A stretch of 64,000 nt of DNA from Turnera subulata. Its lineage: Eukaryota; Streptophyta; Magnoliopsida; Malpighiales; Passifloraceae. The stretch lies in assembly GCA_028386065.3 (NCBI GenBank), contig JAKUCV010005492.1:1-64000 (forward strand), given 5' to 3'. Position numbers and translations under genes: made by a program. The notes under the pieces are model-generated. The model worked only from the letters and a program-made list of their open reading frames with translations. It did not search any database and was not told where the DNA came from. Positions within the stretch are counted from its first letter, which is position 1. Each line of letters opens with the position of its first letter. Below are positions 1 through 12,139 of the stretch, one piece after another.

Positions 1-129
1 ACACATATATCACATATACAATTGAAATCAACATACAATGATCATGCTACATCTCACATAACATATCATTTGTACATGCATGAACATATCACCATATGCA
101 CATAAACCCGGTTCAGAGCTTCACAAGAA

Positions 130-142
130 GGCTCCGCTACCA
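130..142 (-). other. Primer-binding site of the left-edge copia element
   Basis: Minus-strand TGGTAGCGGAGCC lies one base from the LTR end. It is close to the TGGTATCAGAGC consensus complementary to initiator tRNA-Met that most plant copia elements use. Confidence 0.7.
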
Positions 143-143
143 C

Positions 144-1655
144 TGTAAGTTTCCTAAGAGCTATATGACACTCATAATAGGCTCAAGAAGCAGCGGAATC
201 AAGGAAACAAAACAAGAACCGCATGTGAAGCTACAAAACCGAATAACAATTTTTACTTACCTTTCCTCCTTGAGGTCTTTCACTCAAAAGCTGGAAGGAA
301 TCAGTAAGAGCAGGATGAAACGTCCTCCTCCTCTAAGGTATCCACACGAACCTTGATCTTCCCGGATCCGTCACACGAATCCAAGAACGAGCACTCCCTC
401 TTGGTGTGCTAGCAACAAAGGAATGAGCTTGTGTATGGGTGTGTATTTTGGGGTGCAATGGCTCTTGCTTCTTTCTCAAAGAAGAAGAGAGTTTCAGAGT
501 TTTTTGGGAGGTCTAAAAACGTGGTCAAAGGCAGGAGTGGAGGTGAAAAAAATTCTGATCACAATCAACCCCTAATCACCTCCAATTAGTGGAGCTTAAT
601 GGCCAACACTAATGGCCCATGAAAGTGACCCTCACTTATCATGCTTCCACTAATGAAAAACCAGACACAAAACACTCAATCATACACTAACTCAGGTCAA
701 TAATTCTGCTAATTATTATCCCAAAACGACCCTGGTCCAACCACGGTCCAACCACACCCGGTCCAACCATGGTCCAACCACGGTTCAACCACCTGCCCGA
801 ATCAACGGTTCTATGTGTGTGACCCTATAGGCACTTGTAACGTCCGGCAATGATTGTAAAATCTTATTTTACAATCATAAACAAAGAGCGGCGTCTAGCA
901 ACACATCATTGCTACCCGAACGACAAGATCATTACTGATTCTCTATGCCTCGGAATATGTCATCGTCCTTTCGTCCCATTATCAAGATCAAACATGAGAC
1001 ATGGAATATGCCAATCTCATATATGTCTAATCAATGTTTCTTGATCCCCGAGTTAACTGTATAAAACGGATACCCGTGATATCAACATATCACCTAATCC
1101 GAGCATGGCCATGCATTTCACAGTTCAACTCTATCAAGAAATCATATGATAATATACCCGTTATATAAGTCGAACGAATCCCGTCTTGATCAATCAAAAC
1201 CCTCTACATACTAGTCATATACCCAATGATTACCCTTATGTCCACCCAGTTACGGGTGACTAGGTATAATATCAAAGCATATGATTCATATGTTGGATAC
1301 CTTGACGATCTCAGGTCGAAGGACAACACATCTATAAGAAACACTAATGACATACATATAACGTTCCATGTAGTGTTCTTATGTGGGTCGGTCCGGTCCA
1401 CAAGTTCTCTAACTTATACCCGTATGTAGAATTCATATCACATATAAATTCACAACATACGCTAGTCTTAATTTATTATTACAACCCGTCCATAATAATA
1501 ACCGACTAGGGACATTTAAGAATATATCAAATATATAAACTAGGGTTATAAATATGTGCAAGTAATTATATCATAATCATATTTATTGGAATAACCTCAA
1601 TGTATATACATGACTACAATCATCCATAGATTGGCTTTTGGGCATATAACTAACA
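144..1655 (-). repeat. 5' LTR of the left-edge copia element
   Basis: About 1.5 kb bounded by TG...CA ends on the minus strand. It contains a short run of GGTCCAACCA-type repeats near 730-795 and a perfect 10-base inverted repeat (GATTGTAAAA/TTTTACAATC) near 853-877. No coding capacity was recognised. The second LTR is outside the window, so the ends are inferred from the adjoining primer site and the join to element A. Confidence 0.65.
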
Positions 1656-1659
1656 GGAG

Positions 1660-2166
1660 GTGCAATCAATATTCCGGACTTTGATGGGCAAGTTAGAAGA
1701 AACGATCCTCCGTGGGGTCTTACTATGTCAGCCATTTGCCCAAGTAGCCATGAAGCAATTTCGGGATACCATGGGACAATATGCACTCGGTGAAGATGTG
1801 ATGGGGGGCATCCAGCTCCAGAATTCCACACTCACTCGAGAAAGCATCAAGGCAAAGGAAAGTCTCTGGGAATGCATCCAGGAGCTAAGGGAAAGCAAGT
1901 GGGATGATTGGGGCGATGTCTCATGATTCGAGGAATACTCAAAATCGCTTGATGGCATGATGACCAACAAGGAAGATGAAGACAGTCAAGGGGTGGGAGA
2001 CGACACAATGATGGTTGAAGTCCAACATGATGACCCGTATGAAACAATCACTATGGTCCCACGAAGAAAGCTTGTGTACCCGGACAAGTCTATCCATGTT
2101 AACTTCACCTCAAAGAGTCAATGTTGTTTGTCTTTAATTAGTGTCCTTTGCTTAGTACTCACGTAA
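1660..2166 (+). pseudogene. Conserved unknown ORF of Tat-type elements, copy A
   Basis: I do not recognise this protein. Its first 88 codons match the copy at 40153-40614 closely, sharing the blocks KLEETILRGVLL, QVAMKQFRD, MGQYAL and LTRES. An in-frame TGA at 1924 interrupts it, yet similarity resumes in the same frame (VQxDDP, then RRKLVYPDK near 2060-2090). Copy C has its stop at a different place, so the ancestor probably read through both. It lies on the sense strand near the 5' end, where Ogre-type elements carry an extra ORF of unknown role and most LTR elements carry gag. Which of these it represents is open. A copia insertion removed sequence upstream, so the true start is not visible. 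Confidence 0.55.
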
Positions 2167-3318
2167 TGGATGTTCTTGTCCCCTCATTTATGAAGATGAT
2201 GTCTTAAATCTCATCAGAATTTATCAACTTGGCTTGGGAACCACAGAATGAACTACGAAGACCTGATCGAGTAAGTCAAACCGGTTTCAAATCAAATACT
2301 TTGTCTTGAATTAGTAAGCCTGGCTTGTGAGGACATTTCCCCGAAAGAAAAAAAAAGAAAAGAAAGAAAAAAGAAAAAATATAGAAAAAAAGGAAAGAGA
2401 AAAAAAAAGGAAGAAAGAAAAGAAAAAGAAAAAAGGGGAAAAGGGGATGTGCACCCACAGCCAATGTGCCATTTGAATTTCTCGAAAAGAAGCACTTGTG
2501 ATTTGGGAAAAATGAACATTATTTTCTACTGGTATGTAGGTAACTCTATTAAAGAGCCCGGTCTAAATAAAGTGCGGTTCCTAAGCTAAGTTGGTAAAAG
2601 ATGATAAGGTTCAGGTTTGGATTTCATTTATTGAGAAAACCTCCTCCAATGCTCAAAAGTAGTGTCCCTAGATTTTTCCTGGTAATGTTGTTAAATCAAA
2701 GAAGGACCAAAATCAAGCCATCATCGGAAAGTACTGCCATGAGATGAAAAGACTTGGAACTCGCCATTACCTAGGTAAGTTTTAACCGCCGGCCACCTCA
2801 GAGGAAGAAAGTAAAAGAAAACAGAGAAAGAGAGGGGGACTAGTCGCTAGATTGAAAACCCGAAAGGGCGATCTAGGCAAAAGTTAGGATATGCCTGCTA
2901 GGTTGAAAACCTGAAAGGGCGGCCTAGGCAAAAGTTAAAGCTAAATGGTGTTTGGGAGATTTGGGGCATGCTCATTTTCATGGAAATCCTTGCTTAAAAT
3001 GATTTTTTATGATAAATCCAACAAAGAGGAGTAGATGTCTTATGCGACCTGGTGAAAACCTCTCAAACCTTAATACCTAACCTACCCCGGTACTCACGGC
3101 GCATGATTCGGCAGTTTTTCAAAATTGCATACACGGTCGCATTTCACAAGTAGGAGACATAAACATGCATCCAAAAAGAGTAATGCCATCAAAGTACATG
3201 TGTCTAGACATAAGGACATGCATACATGCATATGAAAAGGAAAACAAAAGGAGTAATCCCGCTAAAGTACACACACTTAGATATTAGGGCATACATGCAT
3301 TTAGCAAGAGCGCCTCTT
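2167..3318. other. Spacer between convergent genes of element A
   Basis: No gene is seen. A purine-rich tract of A, G and AAAG runs lies at 2340-2440. A direct duplication lies at 2845-2935: two copies of a unit with GAAAACC(C/T)GAAAGGGCG and CTAGGCAAAAGTTA. Both the purine tract and the duplicated unit recur inverted in element C (39810-39835 and 39335-39440), so the spacer belongs to the element. Confidence 0.6.
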
Positions 3319-5792
3319 CTAGCTCTGAGTTTTGCGGACCGGGCGAGTGCACTCCTGAATGGTATCCTTAGAATCACCCGAGGAGGGGTTGGCCAGCTGA
3401 GGAATTGACTGAGGGGCAGAAGCAGGCACCAACGGTCTGGTAGGGCGAGGATCACGAGGCAATGGCGCAGGGCGAGCACATTCTCTCACGCAGGAAGTCA
3501 ACTCCCATATCCGGATAGCCCGAGCCGTCAGGGTCGCTTTGGCCCGTCCAAGCATCGTCCAAAGTTGGGAAATCTCAGCAGCCGGGACCTATTACAATGA
3601 GAAATTCAATCAAGCTATAGAAGAGGGAAAGAAAGAAGATGTGTGGAGAGGTCAATGATTAAGATCATATCGTGGTGATGTCAGCCGGGAATGGTGGAAA
3701 ATCAGGAGGGAGATCCTCGGAAAAGGGTACTCGACAACGCCTATATGAGTCATCAAGAGTCTCATAATCAGCCTCACATGCCGAAAGAATAGGACCAGAA
3801 GTAGAAGAAGAAGCCCTGGTGCCCTTCCTCCTCCGCGAGGCGGAACTCTGCCGAGAAGGACCAGTACTAGCCACCGATCCACCTGCCTCTGGGATAGTCA
3901 AGGGAGGCATCAGAAATTCACTAACAAAGGAAGAATAGTCGCCTGGCAAGGCCAAGTCATCAGTATGCCAATCCAAGCGGTCACCTTCAGGGGCCTTACC
4001 CCGTTCGTTAATGTCCCGCATGGAGATCGGAGGATCAGGTGGTATACATGGTATCTCTTTGGTTTGTGCACATACACGATCTCCGAGGTACCACACCCTC
4101 ATATCCGGGTATCTTATCAAGCACCGGCAATGATCCATCACTAGGGTCATGGAGTCATTCCTCTCCAATTGTCCTGGTAAGCCGCAAAAGGGGAAAACTA
4201 GATCTGCCAACAAACGTTCAGTAAGATAGTGCTACCAAAGGGATCTTCCGGGAAACAAGAGGGAGAAAAGATACCTTGCCCGACATGACAACCTGATCTA
4301 TATGGTGACGGGACCGTACTCGGTCATGGGCATTACTCCTAGTCCCGCGGCTCGGGGAGCCCCAACGGAGAGAAACCGGCCATGTCTTCTCACCAGCTGG
4401 CAACTTCGGAGCAGACAGTCCAAGGTACTCTTGACCCCACACCTACCATGATCATCCGAGTAAATAGGGAGAGAAAGAAGCAAACAGATATGATAAAAAG
4501 GACAAGGGCAAAAAGACATACCTCCCAAATCCAGGCCGAACCATAGAAGTGCTTGGCAGCAACCCGGGAAAAGTTGCACTTCTCTCGGTAGGCGTTCGCA
4601 AAAATCCACCGAGGCCCAATCAATCCGCGGTCTGTCCAGGCGGACAAGCTATGCCAATAAATCACACCGAACCCGATCACTTCCGAAAGCGAAGAGGGAT
4701 CTACTCATGCTCACCAATATCAAGCCCTGGGCTCTCTGCTCCGTCCCAGAATATTGGGGATCCAATAAGGCCTTCTACAGCCACGTAGGAGACACATTGC
4801 ATGTGCAGACCTAGTCAAGGACAAGACCCACCAACTCCTGAAAATGATGAAGGCCTAGCTGCTGATCAAAGACGACTGGATTGCCTTGGAACAATAGCCC
4901 AGTGATGTGGGTGAAATCTGAAGGATTAATCTTCATCTCACCACAAGTGAGATGGAAGGTATTGGTGGTATCCCACCACCTCTCGCCTAGGGCTGATACA
5001 GCCTACAGGTCAACTCTGTCTCCTCGGAAAGTGCGAAAGAAGTCCCACAACCCGACCCTCTCAATAATTTCTCGAATAGGCCTGTCCTTCCTCACATGTT
5101 CAAGGATGAGATGGCAGGCATTAGCCCCGGCATGATTTCGCTGCCTATCCTTCAAATCCTTTGTAGATATACCAGAAGAAGTCAATACTCATGCCGACTC
5201 GGGTTCACCAAGATCAAACCATGACCACATACATCAAGATATGCATCATGAGGATAGGATTACACACTTACATCATGCATACCAACATCATAGCACAGTT
5301 TTATTTACGGGTCAAAACACAAGAAAATCACAAAAGTCTGCCCCGACGAAGTTCAAAATTGGCCAAAATTGGGACAAGCCCGTTAATACCCAGTCACCCA
5401 ACATCAATTCCACACACTCGCAATATCGAAACAACATCAGAATCATTCACAATCCCCAAATTTCGCCAGGAACCCTAAACCCCCAATTTGGATAAAACCT
5501 CAATGTGTGATTTCTTGTGTTTAATACATGAAATGAATATAGGGGAAAGCATTCTAGACATCCTAGAAGCATTTTAAAGCATTCAAACACAACATGCATC
5601 ACACAAATCCATATTCAAGGGGTATATGAGCATAAACTCGAAAAATCAATCAAAGCCTAAATTCAAGGAGTTTTTGGTTTAGAAATCACTTACTTGAACC
5701 TTGTGGAGTTGGGAGGAGATGTGCCTACTAGGAGATTTCAATAATAGGCTTGGATTCTCCTCTAGGTCGGATTTGGGACGGTATTTCCTCAT
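3319..5792 (-). pseudogene. Plant mobile domain (PMD) gene, antisense passenger of element A
   Basis: A spliced gene of the PMD/MAIN-like family, antisense to its host element. Exon 1 (5792-5694, 33 codons, ATG start) carries the family block ENPSLLLKSP and HISSQLHKVQ. It is followed by a GTAAGT donor. Exon 2 (5158-4522) has GLWDFFRTFRGD, ERWWDTTNTFHL and ASVGFANAYREKCNF, typical of PMD proteins. Exon 3 (4442-4275, 168 nt) starts VWGQEYLGLS. Exon 4 (about 4230-3670) has a Ser/Arg-rich stretch and RVPFSEDLPPDFP. Exon 5 ends at 3319. Stop codons interrupt exon 2, and the exon 4 donor has lost its GT. PMD proteins occur as host genes affecting silencing and meristems, and as passengers in transposable elements; catalysis is not established. 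This copy is decayed. Confidence 0.72.
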
Positions 5793-5965
5793 AGCCTCTT
5801 CTCACAATTTATAGGGATTTGATGATGATGACGCCATGGATGAGGATTAGGAGGAGTATGAAGATGTTTTAGAGTGTTTTGAGAATAAAGGGGAGAGAGA
5901 AAATTGAGAGGATTCGGGATTGGAGAAGGAGTGAATCAAGAATGAAGAGAGAGAAGAAGGAAGAG

Positions 5966-6085
5966 GGGTTTTTAAACCCCAAATAGGGGCGACGGTCATG
6001 ACGAGAAGACCGCCAAGCCTTGGCGGTCATCACCATAAGACCACCGAGCTTTGGCGGGCCTTCTCACATGACCGCCACCTCCTGT
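5966..6085 (-). promoter_or_regulatory. Putative PMD promoter with inverted GGCGGTCAT/ATGACCGCC cluster, element A
   Basis: Reading toward the PMD gene, four or more variants of ATGACCGCC or its complement lie within about 95 bases (5991-6085). An AT-rich GGGGTTTAAAAACCCC box (5966-5981) follows. The same order occurs at the matching place in elements B and C. Promoter function is inferred from position only. Confidence 0.5.
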
Positions 6086-6289
6086 TTCGGCTCCTCCTTG
6101 ATTTTTGGCGGGCCCTGTGCCCCGGAACGGCCTTTCCTCCAAGATAAAACCCTGTATGCATATTTTCGAGTCCCAAATAATGAGATACATTGATTGAATT
6201 GAATAAACCACTTATTGTGTCCATTGTTTTGTGTTTGGGGAAAATCCGGGGTTAGGGGCACGGTCCCCATTCATTTTTGATAAACTTGT

Positions 6290-7995
6290 ACTAGAGGCAC
6301 ACTAAATCCCACCTCCCAAACCTTGGCAAGAAACTAGGGGGCATCCCCTCCATTTTTTGGTTTGTATGTCTCAAGGGGCACAACACCCACACCATTTCCG
6401 TAGATAGGGGCATAGGGTCTAGACAATCCAACCATGAGAAAATCTGTGAGATTATGAGGGAACCAGAAATACCAATAACCCAGACACTTCCAACCCAAAT
6501 CCGAGAATGTGAGGAACCCAGAAGTGAGACAACCAGACCATGAGACACCCAAAAACGATAGGAACCCAGTTAGGAGTCTCTAGTCAAAAGCCAAATTTCT
6601 AGTCTTTGCAACCCTGAGGGAACCCAGCTAACCAAACCACTATCCTTCGCCAAGAGATGAGCAAAGCAAGCCGATAGATAGATGAGAGAATCCAGCTAAA
6701 AGCCGATAACCTAGTTATCGCAACCCAAGTCCAAAGAGGAACCAATCCTAAAGCCGGGACCCAGCACCTGCAAATCGAAGGATAAGGGGATCCAAACATG
6801 AGAGAACCTTGAGAGAATTAGGAGAGAACCCAAAGCCGGGTCTCAGCACCCGCAAACCATGAGATGAGGGAAACCATGAGAGAAGCCACCTAGGGGAGGG
6901 CACCCAGTCAAGTAGGAACCCAGTTAAGAAAGCCAATGACTTAGTTTTTGCACCCCAAAAGAGAACCATCAAATCCATGTGATGAGCAAACACAAACCAG
7001 TAAGACAATGAGAGAACAGGAGTTACCCCGAGGTAAAACAACTGAGCCATGAGTGAAAAGCCAAGGACCCAATCCTTACAACCCTGAGTAGAGCCCAGAA
7101 CAAGCAGACCATGAGACGAAGAACCCGGTCAAGAGAGAAACCAGTAAGCCAGGAACCCGGTAAAACCATATGAGAGAAAAGCCAGAGAGGAGTCCAGACA
7201 TGAGGGATCCAGACCTAGAAGAATCCAATCAAAAGAGAGATGAGAAGGAAACCAGACATGAGCAACACAAATGAGAGAAAACCGTGAGGGAGTCCAGACA
7301 AAGAAGAACTATGAGTTGAGCAAGGCAAACTAGAGATAAAGGCATCCAGATGTGAGGGAAACCAGCCATGAGGGAGAAAACTGTGAGAGAGTCCAGACAT
7401 GAGGGAAACCAGCCATGAGGGATAAAACTAGACATGAGGAAAACCAGTAAGCCAAGGGCCCAGCCCTTGCAAACCCAAGATGACTGGACCCTGAGACATA
7501 CAAGTCAAAAGTTGGGAACCTAGTTCTCGCAATGAGGAAACCAGACAAAAGCCGTGTACCCAGTACCCGCAAAACCAAAGCCGAGGACCTGATTCTCGCA
7601 AACCCTGGGATGAGATGATTGCCAAAGACCGAACATTGAATATCCAACCGACAAGGATGAGATGATTCTTTGTCAACAACCCGTAGATGAGATGGTTCTA
7701 TCGCTCCGGGATGAGATGATTCCCGAAAACCATAAGCTTGGGATGAGATTATTCCCGAACAGAATCCAGCCGACAAGGATGAGATGATTCCTTGTCAACA
7801 ACTCAATAGATGAGATGATTTTATCCCCTCGGGATGAGATGATTCCTTGTCAACAACTCGATAGATCAGATGATTCTATCCCCTCGGGATGAGATGATTC
7901 CTAAAAACCTGGGATGAGATGATTCTCGGAATCCGAGGGCCAGTCCCTTAAAACTTCAGGATGAGATGATTCCTGAAGAGGAGCAAGGGATGCTC
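6290..7995. repeat. Degenerate tandem-repeat block near the 3' end of element A
   Basis: From about 6440 to 7600 short phrases recur irregularly: GAGAGAACC, ACCCAG, CCATGAG and CAGTAAG types, with spaced CCCAGCACCTGCAA-like units. From 7600 to 7990 the phrase GATGAGATGATTC recurs about ten times, several times joined to CTTGTCAACAACTC. Open frames across it are by-products of the repetition. This is the hypervariable 3' untranslated zone typical of Tat elements. Confidence 0.65.
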
Positions 7996-8082
7996 CGAAA
8001 CTTGGCACACACCACACATCTATCATTCAAATTTGTTTTTTCTTTTCCCGCGTTGTTTCGTCTTTAATCTATAAAGACTCAT

Positions 8083-8096
8083 CAACGAGGGACATC
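8083..8096 (+). other. Polypurine tract of element A
   Basis: CAACGAGGGACATC directly precedes the LTR start TGTGAACACC. Elements B and C have the equivalent CAACGAGGGGCATC, which fixes element orientation. Confidence 0.65.
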
Positions 8097-8693
8097 TGTG
8101 AACACCCAAATTTGACCCACGAATTTTCTACTAGAATTAGGTTTTAACATAATTGAACCTAGAATTGATGAGATGAATCAATCTTAGGATTAAGACATGT
8201 CATGAATTTAATTTAGTAGAAATAATATATTTTGGCAATTTAGACCTTCATGTATTTGAACTCTAAGATTAATGAGATGATTTGATCATAGAATAAAGTA
8301 TATAATTAGGTTTATTTAGGCTGAAATATATCATTTGGGCCTTTTACCTATTCTTTAATCCAATTATATTGAGATGTTTTATTCTAGGGTTAAAATAGGT
8401 TTAAGGGCCCAAGTTATTTCTCCAGAGTTTGATTAGCCCATTAACACAATACTTGCAGGTCACGAAAATCAGAGCTAAATCATCATTTAAGTAGATTTTC
8501 TGTTTTTGGTACGATTTTGTTTAAAATGGGTATCAATGTGTAATCAATCAGTCTAGGAGAGATTTGGGGGAGTGGTGATCAAGTAATTGAGTGATTCTGG
8601 GTTAATTAGGGATTAATTACATGGTAGGATCAAGTTAAAGCCGAATTAGGGGGATTGGGGGTCAAAAAAGGAAAGAACGAGTGACACGCGGGG

Positions 8694-8940
8694 TGACCGG
8701 CGGTCATCTCGCGATGACCGCCAGGTGCTGGCGGTCTTCCTCACATGACCGCCGGCACTGGGGGTCATTCAAGAGCATGACCGCCGGCAGCGGCGGTCAT
8801 AGGCGCCCAGAACCCCTGATTTTCTCCGTTTTTGTTTCTAATTCGATCCTACGCGGTTTTGGACCAGATTTTTAGGCATAATCTTCACCATTAAGCAGGT
8901 CCACACCCCTAAACTTCTCAGAACACTATAAAATAGGACC
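8694..8940 (+). promoter_or_regulatory. LTR promoter of element A: GGCGGTCAT cluster and TATA box
   Basis: Seven or eight forms of GGCGGTCAT and its complement occupy 8696-8806. A good TATA box (CTATAAAATAGG, 8926-8937) lies about 120 bases downstream. The matching TATA-like site in element C's LTR is CTACAAATAGG on the minus strand at 42250-42261. The cluster resembles the one ahead of the antisense PMD gene. Confidence 0.6.
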
Positions 8941-9189
8941 CCTCACACAAATTTCAAGGGACACACAATTTTTCTTACACACACACCCATAAGCCTTGAG
9001 TGCTTGGAAAAACTCTACCTCTCCAAGTCTATAGATACATTCTTAGGCTGAAACTCTGGAGAAATTTTGTAGGAAGCATCAACAGTAGTCCAGCAAGGAA
9101 GAGTCAAGAAGAGGAACAACCATTGAGCTTAGAAGTGGAAAGAAGGTGGGTGTGGAACTCGCACTACCAATTTCTGGGCCCTTTCTTAG

Positions 9190-9335
9190 GGCGATTTCTT
9201 ACAGGCAGTAGCGGTAAGCAAACGGTAAGCATTTACTTACGGATTTGTAACGGATTGCTTACCGGGAGGGTTTAATCCCATTTATTACTACGTTTTATAG
9301 AGTAGTTACGGTTTTCTTACGGGAGCACGGTAAGA
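9190..9335. repeat. Left subterminal repeats of the CACTA element
   Basis: GGTAAGC, CTTACGG, CTTACCG and related 7-9 base words repeat in both orientations. In characterised CACTA elements such repeats bind TnpA-like protein. Confidence 0.7.
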
Positions 9336-9426
9336 ACGGATTCCCAAGCAAAATGTGAATTCCCATCTGGCAAATAAATTATTCCCTCCTCCACCTCCCC
9401 CTTTCCCCACCGCCCTCCCCCCTCCT

Positions 9427-9454
9427 CTGTCTCTCTCTCTCTCTCTCTCTCTCG
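9427..9454. repeat. (CT)n microsatellite
   Basis: An uninterrupted CT dinucleotide run of about 26 bases inside the CACTA element, in a pyrimidine-rich stretch. Confidence 0.85.
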
Positions 9455-10439
9455 CTCGCTTCTACTTAGCCGTCCTCGATAACACTGACCGGAGCTTCTC
9501 ATTTCACCCATGACGTCGACAACGTTGCACCCCTCTCCTCTCGATTGGAGCCACACCGGTCGCCGCATCTCCATCTTACTCATTTTTGTTAATTTTCTTC
9601 TTGCTTCTTTTTTTTTCTTCGTTCATTAAATCGCCCTGCTAATTTGGGGTGTTATTTTTTCTTGAACAGTAGTGCTTTTGGCAAAGCAACTCCGTTTTTA
9701 GTACATTTGCTTGGTGGATTCGCTTCTGTAGGCGCATCAGAAGAGGTAGGTTGTCCTTTCTTTTATTTCTATTTTTTCTCAATTCATTATCGAATAGAAG
9801 GATGCTTGATGACCTGCTGAAAGTATAATTGTTATACAGATATTATTCAACTAAGGAGACTGTCTTCTCCAGCAAACAAATCGGCACTAATTTTCAGAAT
9901 ACTAATAATGATTAGTCAGATTAGCTTTTTCATTGTTCATCTTTTGACATCCTTCCTCCACATTCATGACTATAAAATCTTTTGGTAGGTCTAAAAAATT
10001 TGTGATTACATTGAGGTGGATAGGTCCTATGTATATGAACAGATTAATTAAGTTTTTCACCACTCGTGTAGGCGACCAATTTCCTCCATGGCATATTTAG
10101 ACTAGTTTGTCAATACTCCATGTTTTCCAGTAGAGAGAAATATTGCTTACCTCAAGTTGGGCAACGGAACATGATGAATAAGCTGTTTATCTATTGTTAG
10201 CATACTTTATTTATTGACTAAGATGTTCAAGGTAGTTTTAGGCCTGTGTTTTTTTCTGTTACTGAGGACTATAAACCTGTGTTTTAGGGTTTTTGTAATG
10301 TACATGGAGCGAAAGTTTTGGGCTAGGGTGTTCTGGGAACTTGTAGCATGGTTTTGTTGCTCTATGCTTCATTTGTGGACTCGGTCTCTTAGCTATTTGT
10401 TTTTATGGTCATGATCATCTGATCGTTTTGTTTTGGCAG

Positions 10440-10812
10440 AAAATGGTTAATGAGGAAAGTGCCAACCATTGGATCTGCATTAATTTTTCTTGGAACGTTC
10501 AAGAGATTGTAGCCCGAGGACTTTGCCATGAAGTTGCTCAAATGTGTCAAATTTCTGGAATGGTATGGGATTATACTGTATCATTTTTAGTCATCTATGT
10601 CCTTTACGTCTAGACTTCATTAACTCTATTTATTTGTTGTATGAAGGATTTGGCCCTCGAACTATTGCTTCCTTCAGTTAGTGCTCACCCAGTGCAGGTT
10701 GAGACGGTTATGAAAACTTGGTATCATGATGCCATCACTAAGCTGCAGCCCCATGGCAAGGAGCTAGATCTACATATTGTAATTCTTCCAGATAACAATG
10801 ATTCTCTTTATG
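10440..10812 (+). pseudogene. Captured ARGONAUTE1-like gene fragment (MID domain, two exons)
   Basis: Exon a (10440-10562) reads KMVNEESANHWICINFSWN, then VARGLCHEVAQMCQISGM. Exon b (10647-10812) contains [30 protein letters not shown] and [12 protein letters not shown]. The phrases INFS-NVQ, FCHELAQMC, YHDA-TKLQP-GKELDL and VILPDNN-SLYG are characteristic of AGO1-clade MID domains, which hold the small-RNA 5' end. The intron is kept, with a TTTTGGCAG acceptor before exon a, a GTATGG donor after it and a GAAG acceptor at 10646. Capture was therefore of genomic DNA, not cDNA. A GT follows TATG at 10812, where the next intron would start. N, PAZ and most of PIWI are missing, so no slicing protein can be made. 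Confidence 0.85.
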
Positions 10813-11472
10813 GTATGGAGTTGAAACTTGGTCAATCTAATAGGTTTTCTTGAAATTTGTGCTATTATATTTCATCCTCCTAATTCATTAATGGCAATTT
10901 TTTTTCCTTCTGTTTATGTACTTATTCGTAGAACTTTTTTTAAAATACAAAGACACTTGTTTGTTGTCTTCTTTGTTCTCTTATTTTTGGTCGTTGGTAC
11001 GAAGCTTATTCACCAATTATAAATTAAGACAGATAATTTAGGAAACAATCTATCTTATTCAAAATTTTAGTTCTCTTTTCCTTTTTCCTATTTAGTTTCT
11101 TATCTGGTTCTCTTGTGCATAAATGATCTTGTGAGAGGGACAATGTCTGGTGGCATAATCAAGTAATGACCTCTGTGTTGTGTTGCATTTCATGTTGGAT
11201 TTGGAACCATATTTTCTGTGTATTTTAAGTTAACCAAGATCATATACCTGCTGTTGTTTTTTTGAGCTTACTAGTATTAATAGTGTTTTGAATTTCTAGT
11301 ATGCAGGGAGCTCCTTATATCTTTCAGAAGAGCATCTGGGTAGAAGCCACAACGAATTATATTTTAACAGGTATTGTGCGTTGAAATGTCTTGATATTCC
11401 CTTCTTTGGTTGGGAACTCAAATGCTTTGTCTGTTTTACTATTAAATTTTCATTTCTAGTTTTGTCTTCAGC

Positions 11473-11529
11473 TTCAGGGATGGTGTTAGTGAAGGACTGT
11501 TCTATGAAGTCTTGCTCTATGAATTATAT
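11473..11529 (+). pseudogene. Captured AGO1-like PIWI-domain fragment
   Basis: After a CTTCAG acceptor-like sequence, 19 codons read FRDGVSEGLFYEVLLYEL plus one residue. This matches the AGO1-clade PIWI segment RDGVSEGQFYQVLLYEL. It lies 3' of the MID fragment in the same orientation, as in the parent gene. A CAGGTACTGATG junction follows, then a short frame. It probably belongs to the same capture event, with the intervening exons deleted. Confidence 0.75.
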
Positions 11530-12139
11530 GTTACCAGGTACTGATGCGTTGAAAGATGTATTTATGCTCTAATGTTAACAAGGACTGGAAGTCACATGAA
11601 AGTTTTCCAGTTACTTGACAACATTGCCTCTGTATTTGCCTTTGTTGTGTATCTTTCACATGATATATGAGTCATTAAAACCCAAGAGGCAAAAGTTTCT
11701 TAGTTTGTTTTCTGTCCTATCAAGTAGGAAAATGCTTAATGCACAGAATTAGTGATTTGAATAGTAGTGGCTGCTTACCTGTGCATTTCAGTTAGACTTG
11801 AATGTGTTTTCAGGTAGACTTGAATGCACAGCATTAGTGATATTTTTTACATGGCTGTTAAATACTTGTGAATGCTAATTAAATTCTGTCCTCGTTGCTG
11901 TTGATTTTTTCCAGAATTAAGAGTGAAAATGTTGGGTATTTATCAATTGGACAAAATTCATTCAAGTTGGCTTATTAAGTTCATTGGTCTTGGTAAGTTT
12001 CGAATTTTCCAATCTAATGACTTTGTCAACTATCTACCACACAATCTCTACTACTTGTTAAATAAGTACATAGGGATCTACCTCAGCTCAGTCTACTTAT
12101 AGTCATTTTCCTATTGATGTGTAAGGGCAGTTTTTTTTT

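Larger units (their letters stand above)
1..1655 (-). mobile_element. Ty1/copia LTR retrotransposon, 5' end only
   Basis: On the minus strand an LTR runs from 1655 to 144, starting TGTTAG and ending CTTACA. It is followed at once by a primer-binding site close to the initiator-tRNA-Met type. The internal region runs left out of the window, so no gag or pol is visible. The five bases GGAGG at 1656-1660 are the candidate target duplication; its partner lies outside the window. The element is inserted at the start of the unknown ORF of Tat-type element A. The copia assignment rests on LTR ends and primer site, not on protein. Confidence 0.7.

Noticed and set aside
2276..2519. Phe-rich hydrophobic frame on the minus strand
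   Set aside because: It is the translation of the A/G-rich simple sequence at 2340-2440, which recurs as non-coding spacer in element C.
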